This document shows, one piece after another, positions 1-7,616 of a stretch of 64,000 nt of DNA (position 1 is the first letter of the stretch; each line of letters starts with the position of its first letter). The notes below the pieces were generated by a model. That model was not told the DNA's origin. It ran no database searches and worked only from the letters and a program-made list of their open reading frames with translations. The stretch is from Hymenobacter canadensis (lineage in GTDB: Bacteria; Bacteroidota; Bacteroidia; Cytophagales; Hymenobacteraceae), in NCBI RefSeq assembly GCF_027359925.1, contig NZ_CP114767.1:1116001-1180000 (forward strand), written 5' to 3'. The translations under genes were made by a program, and so were the position numbers.

Positions 1-1032
1 CAGGTCGGCGGCGTCGGTGTTGGTCAGCACAAGTACGACATGGCGGAATTCCGGGTCGGTGAGCAGGACGGAGTTGAAGCCCTCGATGCTGCCGCGCCGT
101 TCCAGCACGGGTTGAGGCAGGGTTTTGTCGTTGTAGTAAAAGCCGATGGTGGGGTAGCCGCGGGCGTAGTCGATGAAAGCCGACTGCTGAGGCTGCCGCA
201 CCAGCGCGGCCGTGGTAGCGGCCGACAGCAGCGTGTGGTGGCGCAGGGCTTCCACCAGCCGTAGCAGATCGGCGGCGGTGGAGTAGATGGCCCCGGCCCC
301 GGCATAGTTGGAGAGGTAGCGGGGCGCATCGTTGCGGAGCGTGTCGCGGGCGGTGCCGGCCCCGAAGGTGTAGTTGTGGTAGCCGTAGGCCAGGCGCGGT
401 ATCACCCGCTCTTCCTGCACCACGCCCGAGTCGTGCATCCGGAGCGGCGTCAGGATGCGGGCTTGCAGCAGGCGGGCAAACGGCTGCTGCGTCACCACTT
501 CCAGCACCCGCGTCAGCACCACGTAATCCACGTTGTTGTAGTGAAACGTGCCGGGCCGGCGGGCTTCGTCGCGGCGCACAAAGCGGCTGACGTACTGGGC
601 CGGCGAGTACGGGGCGGCGTAGGCCTCCTTGGGCTCATTCTGCAGGCCCGAGTGATGAGTGAGCAGGTCCAGCAGGGTGATATCCTGACAGCTGGCCGGC
701 AGCTCCGGCAGGTACGCGCCGGCCTTGTCCGTGAGGCGAAGCCGGTTTTGCTCGACCAGCTGCAGCACCAGAATGGCCGTGAACGTCTTCGACAGCGACG
801 CAATGGGAAAGCGGGTGTCGGGGCCGATAGCAACGGCGAACTGCCGGTTGGCCAAGCCGTAGCTGAGGCGGGTGACGGGCCGGTCCTCGTGGGCCACCAG
901 TACCGTCCCGCTGAAGTGGCCGGCCTCGTATTCGGCCCGCAGCAGCCGGGCAATGGAGCGTTGAGCGTAGCTCCCAACGGGCAGCAGCAGCAACCCCACC
1001 ACCAGCATCCGATACCAGAATAAAGCAGTCAT
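1..1032 (-). CDS. Class C beta-lactamase-fold serine hydrolase, C-terminus cut by window edge
   Basis: The ATG is at 1032 and the frame stays open for 344 codons to the window edge, so the C-terminus is missing. Residues 1-23 form a Sec signal peptide ending S-Y-A before Gln24. The serine hydrolase motif SLSK lies at residues 79-82 (nucleophile Ser79, general base Lys82), a LLTHHSGL segment at 123-130, and the second catalytic motif Y-N-N at 165-167. These are the marks of the beta-lactamase/DD-peptidase/esterase superfamily (Pfam Beta-lactamase). The protein is expected in the periplasm. Substrate cannot be told from sequence: esterases, D-aminopeptidases and AmpC-like enzymes share this core. 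It faces away from the DoxX gene across a 246-nt gap. Confidence 0.88.
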   Translation of the reverse strand, partial: MTALFWYRMLVVGLLLLPVGSYAQRSIARLLRAEYEAGHFSGTVLVAHEDRPVTRLSYGLANRQFAVAIGPDTRFPIASLSKTFTAILVLQLVEQNRLRLTDKAGAYLPELPASCQDITLLDLLTHHSGLQNEPKEAYAAPYSPAQYVSRFVRRDEARRPGTFHYNNVDYVVLTRVLEVVTQQPFARLLQARILTPLRMHDSGVVQEERVIPRLAYGYHNYTFGAGTARDTLRNDAPRYLSNYAGAGAIYSTAADLLRLVEALRHHTLLSAATTAALVRQPQQSAFIDYARGYPTIGFYYNDKTLPQPVLERRGSIEGFNSVLLTDPEFRHVVLVLTNTDAADL

Positions 1033-1278
1033 AATCAGGAGTAGATACGATAAGTACGGCCCGAATTCCGGGCGGCTGACGATGCCCAATGCCGGGGCAG
1101 AACCGGCCCCAACCGGCGCAAATGCGCGAAAAAGGTCCTATATCGGCTTGGTTGGGGTGTCAATATATGAATTGGGGCACCGGGCACCGGGGAGTTGCCG
1201 TGCTTTGTCTTACTTCCCGGCTAATTTGGTCTGGGAAACTCCGACGCGTTATTTCATTCACTTCCAACCCCCGCTGAC

Positions 1279-1776
1279 ATGCTCCGCATCCTCCGCCCCC
1301 TTCTCGAACCTCTTGTGTTGCCGCACTGGTGGCAGGATGCCGTGCTGCTGCTGCCCCGCGTGGTGTGCGGCTACCTGCTGACCGCCGAGTTCGGGTCTGA
1401 CAAATTCGGGCTGCCCTGGTCGCCGGCCGACAGCAACCTGGGGCTGTTCGAGGTGGCCTTCTGGTTCCCTGGCGACGTGGCCAATTACGGCGGCATCTTC
1501 GCGCTGTTTCCGGCTTTCTTCGCCTGGATGGGAGCCGCCAGCGAGGCAGTGGGCGGACTGCTGCTGCTGCTGGGCCTGGGCACCCGGGTGTCGGCCTTCC
1601 TGATTATTTGCACCATGCTGGTGGCCATTTTTATGCAGCAACTGCAGCAGGGCATGTGGAACATGCTGCCCGCCGCCGGCTTCCTGTGGGCCGCGCTGCC
1701 CGCGCTGGTGCTGGGCTCCGGCCGCTTCGGAATTGATTATCTCCTCGCTAAACCCCGCCGCCATGAAAACGCCTAG
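1279..1776 (+). CDS. DoxX family membrane protein
   Basis: A 165-residue integral membrane protein with about four hydrophobic segments (roughly residues 20-38, 70-88, 90-112 and 118-142) and the small glycine-rich DoxX pattern. DoxX proteins are inner-membrane proteins; some are linked to thiosulfate:quinone oxidation or to oxidative-stress complexes, but most bacterial members have no proven role. The 3' end overlaps the next gene by 14 nt in a different frame, which suggests translational coupling. A TAATTTGG sequence at 1222-1229 resembles the Bacteroidota -7 box, without a well-spaced -33 element. The C-terminus is basic and cytoplasmic (KPRRHENA). Confidence 0.8.
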   Translation: MLRILRPLLEPLVLPHWWQDAVLLLPRVVCGYLLTAEFGSDKFGLPWSPADSNLGLFEVAFWFPGDVANYGGIFALFPAFFAWMGAASEAVGGLLLLLGLGTRVSAFLIICTMLVAIFMQQLQQGMWNMLPAAGFLWAALPALVLGSGRFGIDYLLAKPRRHENA

Positions 1777-2134
1777 CCTGCTGCTCCTGCTACTCACCCT
1801 CGGCAGCCTGCTGCTGCCCGGCTGCGTGCAGCCCGCCCACGACAAAACCGTGGTGTACCTGCTCGATGTGCGCGACCTGCCCAACGTGCGCCAGGTGGGC
1901 CTGCGCGGCCGCGACAAACCCCTGAGCTGGAACCAGGACCTGCCCCTCACGCCCGCCAACCCCGACAGCAGCCTCTACCGCGCCGTCGTGACGACTCACA
2001 CCGGCTACCTCCTCACGGAAGTGAAGTTCACCGTCAACGGCGAGTTTGAGTTCAAGGACGCTGATAACCGCCGCGTCGAGTTCGGCCCCGGCGACACCAC
2101 CGTGTACCGCGCCCGGTTCAACGTGCGGCCGTGA
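1763..2134 (+). CDS. Small lipoprotein with a CBM20/CBM48-like fold (tentative)
   Basis: A 123-residue protein starting at the ATG at 1763, inside the end of the DoxX gene. Residues 1-21 are a lipoprotein signal peptide with the lipobox L-P-G-C, Cys21 being the lipidated residue. The remaining 100 residues alternate short strands and contain a VGLRG...PLSW...LPL...SSLYRAVV...VKFTVNGE layout, which resembles starch/glycogen-binding-like beta-sandwich modules. The resemblance is by pattern only. The membrane anchor and the overlap with doxX suggest the two are co-expressed. No catalytic motif is seen. Confidence 0.72.
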   Translation: MKTPSLLLLLLTLGSLLLPGCVQPAHDKTVVYLLDVRDLPNVRQVGLRGRDKPLSWNQDLPLTPANPDSSLYRAVVTTHTGYLLTEVKFTVNGEFEFKDADNRRVEFGPGDTTVYRARFNVRP

Positions 2135-2213
2135 GGATTGCCAGCAAAGTATGCCGTTACCCAATTGGGGTGGCTCGGGGCTGCTTGTTTCTTCGCCCCG
2201 CCAAAGCAGCGTT

Positions 2214-2699
2214 TCACTTCTTCAGCACCAATTCCGCCTTCGTGATTTTTAGCGTTGGATTGTCGGCCGCCACCAGCCGGGCTTTGAAGGTGTAGGTAGC
2301 ATTTTCCGGAATCGTGACTTCGCTGTTCTTGCCCGAAAAGCTCCACTTAGTTTTACCATTAATGGTCGTCTTCACTTCGCCAACGCTCACGTTTTTGTCG
2401 GTGGGGTCTAGTTCAGCCTGCTGGAATGCAGCACCATTCTTCAGGATAAGCACTTGAAACCGGACGGGCGCCTCGCCCTGATAAGACAGATCCATATCCG
2501 ACCAAATGGCAATGGCATCGTCTTTTTTTAGCGGCAGGCTCACTTCGCGAAATGCCTCGTTCCCCGGCGTACTGAGGGCATTGATGGGTAGGCGGGCAAT
2601 TTCTTTCCCAAACAATGTGTCGCAGGCACTTAGCGACATAGCCAGTAGCAGGATGGTTACTAATTTGACTGATTTCAACAAGGGAAGAGGTTGTTTCAT
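2214..2699 (-). CDS. Hypothetical lipoprotein
   Basis: A 161-residue protein. I chose the ATG at 2699 because it opens a clean lipoprotein signal peptide: basic start, hydrophobic run of residues 13-23, lipobox L-S-A-C with Cys26. A longer frame starting at 2753 only adds residues ahead of this signal. The mature part looks like a single beta-sandwich with no known catalytic motif. It ends 80 nt from the convergent CBM-like lipoprotein; between them there is only a weak hairpin. GC content is lower than its neighbours (many AAA/GAA/ATT codons). I do not recognise a family. Confidence 0.72.
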   Translation of the reverse strand: MKQPLPLLKSVKLVTILLLAMSLSACDTLFGKEIARLPINALSTPGNEAFREVSLPLKKDDAIAIWSDMDLSYQGEAPVRFQVLILKNGAAFQQAELDPTDKNVSVGEVKTTINGKTKWSFSGKNSEVTIPENATYTFKARLVAADNPTLKITKAELVLKK

Positions 2700-2798
2700 G
2701 ATAAAGTAGAGAGCAAAAAGATACTGCAAGGTAGCGGATGCCCGGATTGTCATCCGTAGGATTTACGTTTTGATGCTTTGGTCAACTCTGGATCAGCG

Positions 2799-4622
2799 CT
2801 ACTCCCGTCGGGCCCGGCTCATGATGCGCCGTTCCCAGTTTTTGCGCTTGGGGGCGATACTGCCGCGCAGGTATTTTTCCATCACCAGCACGGCGCAGGG
2901 GGCGGCGGCGGTGGCCCCGAAGCCGCCGTTTTCCAGGTACACGGCCACGGCAATTTTGGGGTTGTCGGCCGGGGCGAAGCCGACGAAGGCGGCGTGGTCG
3001 TCGCCCTCGTCGTTTTCGACGGTGCCGGTTTTGCCGGCTACCGTGATGCCCACGTCGGCGAGGCTGGAGGCGTCGGCGGTGCCGCCGCGCTCCATTACGG
3101 CCACCATGCCGGGCACCAGGGCCGCGAAGTGGGCGCTGTCGATGAGGGTGTGGCGCTTCTGGCGGAAGCGGGGCAGCGGGCCGCCCGCGCCCACGCCGCG
3201 CACCAGGTGGGGCGGGTAGTACCAGCCCCGGTTGGCTACAATGGCCGCCATGTTGGCCATCTGCAAGCCCGTCAGGTTGATTTCGCCCTGGCCGATGCTG
3301 AGCGAGTAGATGGAGCGGTAGGTCCAGCGGCGGCTGCCCCGGGTTTTGTCGTAGTAGGAGGCCGTGGGCAGGAAGCCAGGGGCCTCCCGGGGCAAATCCA
3401 CGCCCAGCACCGAGTCGAGGCCGAAGGAGCGCACGTAGCGCCGCCACTGCGTCAGGTTGACGTGGCGGGCCGCTACGGTGTCCTGCACCAGCGAGTCGGG
3501 CACGTGGTTGATGACGCCCTGCATCACCTGGTAGAAGTAGGGGTTGCAGCTGTACTTGAGGCCCAACGTGAGGCTGGTGGCCGGCCGGTGGTGGTGCACG
3601 CAGCTCACCAGGCTCTGGTCGCAGCGGAAGGCGGTGGTGGGGCTGATGGCGCCCAGCTGCAACGCTACGGCCGCATTCACCAGCTTGAACACCGAGCCGG
3701 GCGGGTTGGCTAGCATGGCGGGCCGGTTCAGCAGGGGCATATCCTCGTGCTCCAGCAGCTCGGCCCGCACCCCGGCCTGGTCGGGGGCCGCCACGGCGCT
3801 GGCCGGGTACACGGGGCCCGAGACGTAGGCCAGGATTTCGCCGGTGCGGGGGTCGAGGGCCACGAGGTAGCCTTTGCGGCCGCCCAGCAGCTTCTCGGCG
3901 TAGGTCTGTAGCTTCACATCCAGGGTGAGGTGCAGATCCTGGCCCTGCTGAAAGGCGGTGTCCTTGGCCCAGCTGCCGTGCTGGCGGCCCTGCTTGTCGA
4001 GCAGCGGGTGCAAGTAGCCGCGGTGGCCGTTGAGCAGGCCGTTGTAGTAGCTTTCCACGCCGCCGTTGCGCAGGCGGTAGAAGCGGCCCCGCCCGGTGCG
4101 GCGGGCCTGCCGGTAGAAGCTCTGGGCCTCGGCGCTGAGGTAGCCCAGCGCATGGGCGGCGGCCGGGGACGTATACACCCGCCGCCGCTGCTCCACCAGT
4201 TTCAGCTGGGGCCAGGCGGCACTATCCTGGCGCACGCGCTGTATTTCAGCGGCGCTCAGGCGCAGCAGGCCGGGGTAGCTGCCGGGGCCGGCGCCCGGGT
4301 AAGGCAGGGCGTCCTGGATGCGGCGCCGCACGGTGGTGGAGTCCCAGCCCAGCAGCTCACCCAGCGCCAGCGTATCGAGCGGGTAGCGGCGCGGCAGCTG
4401 CAGCAGAAACAGCGGGCGGGTAGCCACCAGCACCGAGTCGTGCCGGTCGAGGATGCGGCCGCGCTCCGGCACCTGGGGCAGCACCACGCGGCGGGCTGTG
4501 TAGCGCACGCGCACGTCGGGAGCGGTGGGGAGGCCGGGTTGGGAGTCGGGAGAGGAGCAGGCGGCCAGACCGGCCAGCAGAGCCAGCAGGCCGGTTTTCC
4601 ACCGAAAGAGAGCAGTGCGCAT
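2799..4622 (-). CDS. Class B penicillin-binding protein (peptidoglycan D,D-transpeptidase)
   Basis: A 607-residue class B PBP that cross-links peptidoglycan in the periplasm. The PBP dimerisation region spans about residues 45-215 and the transpeptidase domain about 245-600. All three active-site motifs are present: SVFK at 310-313 (nucleophile Ser310), S-C-N at 358-360 and K-T-G at 531-533. The N-terminus is odd: residues 10-22 read as a short hydrophobic run ending in the lipobox L-A-A-C (Cys22) followed by SS, so it looks like a lipoprotein instead of the usual membrane-anchored PBP2/FtsI. It is not in an mre/rod or dcw cluster, which argues for an accessory transpeptidase. Assignment to the family is firm; the pairing with a particular SEDS enzyme is unknown. 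Confidence 0.92.
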   Translation of the reverse strand: MRTALFRWKTGLLALLAGLAACSSPDSQPGLPTAPDVRVRYTARRVVLPQVPERGRILDRHDSVLVATRPLFLLQLPRRYPLDTLALGELLGWDSTTVRRRIQDALPYPGAGPGSYPGLLRLSAAEIQRVRQDSAAWPQLKLVEQRRRVYTSPAAAHALGYLSAEAQSFYRQARRTGRGRFYRLRNGGVESYYNGLLNGHRGYLHPLLDKQGRQHGSWAKDTAFQQGQDLHLTLDVKLQTYAEKLLGGRKGYLVALDPRTGEILAYVSGPVYPASAVAAPDQAGVRAELLEHEDMPLLNRPAMLANPPGSVFKLVNAAVALQLGAISPTTAFRCDQSLVSCVHHHRPATSLTLGLKYSCNPYFYQVMQGVINHVPDSLVQDTVAARHVNLTQWRRYVRSFGLDSVLGVDLPREAPGFLPTASYYDKTRGSRRWTYRSIYSLSIGQGEINLTGLQMANMAAIVANRGWYYPPHLVRGVGAGGPLPRFRQKRHTLIDSAHFAALVPGMVAVMERGGTADASSLADVGITVAGKTGTVENDEGDDHAAFVGFAPADNPKIAVAVYLENGGFGATAAAPCAVLVMEKYLRGSIAPKRKNWERRIMSRARRE

Positions 4623-4760
4623 GGGGTAAAGCTAGCCAATTGCCGGGCTTCGGCGGCGCGGTTTTCGGTGAACGGGGGGCGGGGCCCGGCCGACTGGCCG
4701 GCAAATGTGCTGGTGTTACCAGGGGCCCGGGACTGGTGCGCGGTAGGGCAGTATCGGAAC

Positions 4761-4961
4761 TCAGGCCAGCGGAATCGGGCTTTCGTCGTCGTTGAGGCCG
4801 GCGGTGAGGGCGTTTTTGATGAACTGCTTTTCGTAGTGCCGGTTGCGGCGGCTCTTCTTGGCCTCGGCCCGCTTGCCCAGTCGCTTATCGACCACGATTT
4901 CGCTCAACTGGTTCAGGTCGGCGAGCTGTTGGATGTCGTTGGGGGAGTTGCGCCGGGCCAT
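4761..4961 (-). CDS. Small basic conserved-looking protein
   Basis: A 66-residue, strongly charged protein with a central basic helix (KRLGKRAEAKKSRRNRHYEK) and no membrane segment. The ATG at 4961 overlaps an ATG on the other strand at 4960. Composition, GC-rich third positions and position fit a real small gene. A nucleic-acid or ribosome contact would suit the basic helix, but this is only inference. I recognise no named family. The next gene downstream on the same strand is the PBP, 138 nt away. Confidence 0.6.
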   Translation of the reverse strand: MARRNSPNDIQQLADLNQLSEIVVDKRLGKRAEAKKSRRNRHYEKQFIKNALTAGLNDDESPIPLA

Positions 4962-5094
4962 GAAGCAGCAGGAGAAAGTTCAGGCTGCTAACCCGGGGCC
5001 GGGGCGAAAGTTCGGACGGGCGGGCCTCAGGCTCTTACTACCCCGTGTAATCAGATGGCAGGAAGCCCTTGCCCATGGGCAGGTTCAAGAGGAA

Positions 5095-5346
5095 GACAGG
5101 GTGTTGCGCCTTAAGCAGGAGGTGTTTTGCTTCAGTCAGGATGGGTTACGTGTTTGTTGGGAGGTGTTTACGGGTAGTCAGGACGTGTTTTGCTTCGCTC
5201 AGAGGGTGTTTCGCTTTAGTCAGGAGGTGTTTTCTATCGCTCGGGAGGTGTTATCGATTAGGCAGAGGGTGTTTCGCTTTGGTCGGGAGGTGTTTCGTCT
5301 TAGTCAGAGGGTGTTTTGCTTTGCTCAGGAGGGGTTTTTGGAGGAA
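5095..5346 (+). repeat. Array of 12 tandem 21-nt units (7-residue repeats)
   Basis: Within the gene-poor stretch 4962-5456 there are 12 consecutive units of exactly 21 nt, diverged in sequence but with no length change. Read in the frame ending at the TAG at 5347-5349, they give 7-residue units such as QEVFCFS, QDVFCFA, QRVFRFS, QEVFSIA, REVFRLS and QRVFCFA. The frame is open back to ATG codons at 4960 and 4843, so a 129- or 168-residue protein is formally possible. A second forward frame is also open, giving Cys/Arg-rich units (for example RCFALVR), simply because 21 is a multiple of 3. No signal peptide or known domain precedes the array. I call the repeat with confidence and leave coding status open. 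Confidence 0.85.
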
Positions 5347-5456
5347 TAGGAGGGGTATTTGGGTGGTTGGTATTGTTGGGTAATTCGGATACATTGGTTT
5401 CGGTAAGCAAGGGCTTATCACGCCAGGCAGAGCGGTTCTGCTATGTATATAGTTCT

Positions 5457-6128
5457 ATGGATAAGGCAAGAGAAGACCAGTTAGTGATGTGTGGGCAGGT
5501 GGTGGATTTCGTGACGGAAAACAAAGAGGATCTGGAGGCCAGCGAGGTAGCCGCTGAACAGGCCGACGAGGTAGCGGAGCACTACGCGCAGGTGGACGGC
5601 GCCCGGGCCGGCACGGCCAAGCGCACCAAAAACCTAACGGGCGACGCCAAAACAGCCAAGAAGATGTTGCTGGAGCTACTGCCGGCTTTGCTGGGCCCGC
5701 TCAGCCGCATTGCCACCCGCCTGCAGGACAACGACCTGCTGGCCTCGGTGACGCTGAGCAGCAAGCAGCTGCGGAAGTTGCGGCCTCTGGCCTTCGCGGC
5801 GGTAGTAGAGTCGGTGCTGACCAGTGCCGCCCGCCCCGAGGTGGTGCCGGAGCTGGCCAAGCAGGGGCTCACAGCTAAAGCCCTCCAGCCGCTGCGCGAC
5901 GCGCTGGCAACCTTTAAAACGGCGCAGCCCGCCACGCGCAAAACCATCAACGAGCGGGTAGTGGCCGGGGCCGCGCTGGAAGAGCTGGTGGATGCCCTGA
6001 TGGACGAGGTGCGCCAGCTGGACGCCGACATGAAAGCCTTTAAGCTGCTGGACCGGGAGCTGTATAAAGGCTACACCCAAGCCCGCAAGCTGGTAACGAC
6101 GGGCGGAAAAGGTAGTGGGGTGGTGTAG
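5457..6128 (+). CDS. Hypothetical helical protein
   Basis: A 223-residue protein starting at the ATG at 5457; the frame extends upstream but the added residues come from repeat-flanking DNA and look non-coding. It is almost wholly alpha-helical, rich in Ala, Leu, Glu and Lys, with coiled-coil-like stretches around residues 15-60 and 150-210 and no signal peptide or membrane segment. It is expected in the cytoplasm. I do not recognise a family or active site. It is followed by a strong hairpin at 6157-6191, so it is its own transcription unit. Codon use is GC-rich like the chromosome, unlike the AT-rich gene next door. Confidence 0.75.
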   Translation: MDKAREDQLVMCGQVVDFVTENKEDLEASEVAAEQADEVAEHYAQVDGARAGTAKRTKNLTGDAKTAKKMLLELLPALLGPLSRIATRLQDNDLLASVTLSSKQLRKLRPLAFAAVVESVLTSAARPEVVPELAKQGLTAKALQPLRDALATFKTAQPATRKTINERVVAGAALEELVDALMDEVRQLDADMKAFKLLDRELYKGYTQARKLVTTGGKGSGVV

Positions 6129-6156
6129 CTTGTATAAGTAGTGTCAAGGAAATGCG

Positions 6157-6191
6157 ACCGGCCCGCTTCCTTAGTTGGGGAGCGGGCCGGT
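6157..6191 (+). terminator. Intrinsic terminator after the helical protein gene
   Basis: An 11-bp perfect stem (6157-6167 with 6181-6191) with a 13-nt loop, followed by TTTGTGTTTT. Confidence 0.8.
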
Positions 6192-6248
6192 TTGTGTTTT
6201 GTGCTGGTACGAATTTAGGTCTAGCCGTAACTTGTATCAGATGGGTCG

Positions 6249-7490
6249 TTATATAACTAATTGACTTTGGTAATCATGCATTACCTGTCCGATGGACCTT
6301 GTTCTAGAATTGTCAGTGAATTTACCAAGCTCTTTTAATCTATTTATTATAGAAGTTTTAGATAATTCAAGGCGTATAGACATAGCATTGATAATTTTTA
6401 CAAAATCCCTAATACTACCAGATTGATCATCTACGTACAGGTGACCTTCTCTTACACCAAACTTTCTTTGATATTGTAATAGCATAGCCATAAGAGGCAC
6501 CTCTGGCATTGTTAAACAGGCTGCGAAGTAGTTTGCTTGCCATTCGATCCATTGCTTTTCATTTTTTAAGCTGTGTTTGTTCGTTTTAAAATTGTACTCT
6601 GAATCAGGTAATGTGTTGATTAGCTCGCTTTCAATTATTGTTCCGTCATGGATTACGCTATGGCCAATCTCATGAGCTAAAACAAATTTGTATCTTTTTG
6701 ATTTATACAAGTTATGGTTGACCTGGATGGTTTGATTACTGACATCAAAGCATCCGAATGTAGCTGCATCGTTAGTGTTTTTTATCTTGAGGCCTAAAAT
6801 TTTATTTGTGTATTTGATCAAGTCGTCTATGCATAAAATTCTTTCGCCTTCTAGTATTCCTGGGTCTATATGGTTCAAAACTTCGTTGGCTATTAGTTTT
6901 ATATCTTTTTTTGAGTAATTTATAATATTGTTTTCGATACCCTTTATATTTTGAAATGCTTTGATTAGTGTTGAGTCTATTTCCTTTTCTAAGTATTGTT
7001 CTCCTTGGTCTAGATTGGCTTTATTTTTATTGTAAAATTCTATAATTGTATTTGTCTTTAATTTATTGAACAATATAACGTTGTAATGATTGCTTGTGTC
7101 TACACTAATAAGCATTATGCCTTGTGACTCAGCAAAATTGTGAGCAGACTTTTGAAATCTACTTGTAGTTATAAATATTGCCTTAGAATTTCTAGGGGCT
7201 ACTTGCTCAATCTTCTTGCAAAAAGCTTCGAGCCTGTCTATTGATATAGGTGTTTTATAGTCTTTGCACTCTATTATATAAATAAGAGAGTATTTGTCAG
7301 CGCCAGGAGGTTGAACTTCTATTGTTAAATCGAAAATAATATTTCCTTTTCTGTCATGTGAATAATATGGTTCTTTGTTTTTTATTTTATATGCGTCAGC
7401 CATAACAGCAATTCTTTTTTCCTCTATCATAGTTTCAACGACGCGTAAAGCCCTTTCTTCAAAAGCATCCCCTTTTGCGGTAGTATTCAT
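6249..7490 (-). CDS. PD-(D/E)XK nuclease-like domain fused to ImmA/IrrE zinc peptidase
   Basis: A 413-residue AT-rich gene. Residues 5-150 look like a restriction-endonuclease (Mrr-like) fold: E11/E12 near the start, D54 in GNIIFDLTIEV, then E74-C-K76 in YIIECKDYK, the D...ExK signature. Residues 200-350 carry an ImmA/IrrE (Peptidase_M78) domain with the zinc motif H273-E-I-G-H277 and a downstream glutamate, probably E316 in EWQANYFA, as third ligand. The C-terminal 60 residues are helical. ImmA cleaves phage-type repressors and IrrE-family peptidases cleave XRE-like repressors; here no XRE gene is adjacent. Base composition is far more AT-rich than both neighbours, which suggests transfer. 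A defence or stress-switch role is inference. Confidence 0.82.
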   Translation of the reverse strand: MNTTAKGDAFEERALRVVETMIEEKRIAVMADAYKIKNKEPYYSHDRKGNIIFDLTIEVQPPGADKYSLIYIIECKDYKTPISIDRLEAFCKKIEQVAPRNSKAIFITTSRFQKSAHNFAESQGIMLISVDTSNHYNVILFNKLKTNTIIEFYNKNKANLDQGEQYLEKEIDSTLIKAFQNIKGIENNIINYSKKDIKLIANEVLNHIDPGILEGERILCIDDLIKYTNKILGLKIKNTNDAATFGCFDVSNQTIQVNHNLYKSKRYKFVLAHEIGHSVIHDGTIIESELINTLPDSEYNFKTNKHSLKNEKQWIEWQANYFAACLTMPEVPLMAMLLQYQRKFGVREGHLYVDDQSGSIRDFVKIINAMSIRLELSKTSIINRLKELGKFTDNSRTRSIGQVMHDYQSQLVI

Positions 7491-7527
7491 AATGCCAGGT
7501 TTCTACAAGTGGTAGCTAATATAAAAG

Positions 7528-7580
7528 AGAATGGTTCTATACGCGGCTGACAGGTGTCAATTCGTGTATAAAACCATTCT
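7528..7580. promoter_or_regulatory. Inverted repeat between the AT-rich gene and icmF
   Basis: Arms 7528-7542 and 7566-7580 pair over 15 positions with one mismatch. A second, inner dyad TGACA-GG-TGTCA lies at 7548-7559. Read on the minus strand the outer hairpin lies just after icmF and is followed by CTCTTTTAT, so it may end icmF transcription. It also lies 38-90 nt upstream of the nuclease-peptidase gene start, so the inner dyad could be an operator for it. The sequence supports the symmetry, not which role it has. Confidence 0.55.
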
Positions 7581-7616
7581 TATCAAATGGCTTGATTCAG
7601 CCAGAATATCTAAATA

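Noticed and set aside
2176..2210. Terminator between the convergent lipoprotein genes
   Set aside because: Two competing short stems (6-7 bp), no T-tract; too weak to call.
3930..4991. A 353-codon plus-strand frame over the PBP gene
   Set aside because: It is antisense to a certain PBP and has shadow composition.
5095..5346. CRISPR array
   Set aside because: Units are contiguous 21-mers without spacers, diverged, and no cas genes are present.
4960..5349. Repeat-containing ORF as a firm gene
   Set aside because: Two forward frames are open because the unit is a multiple of 3, there is no signal, domain or clear start, and its start overlaps that of the opposite-strand gene. Kept as repeat with open coding status.
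6198..7490. Prophage or integrative element around the AT-rich gene
   Set aside because: No integrase, transposase, tRNA target or att-like direct repeats were found; it is a single-gene AT-rich segment.
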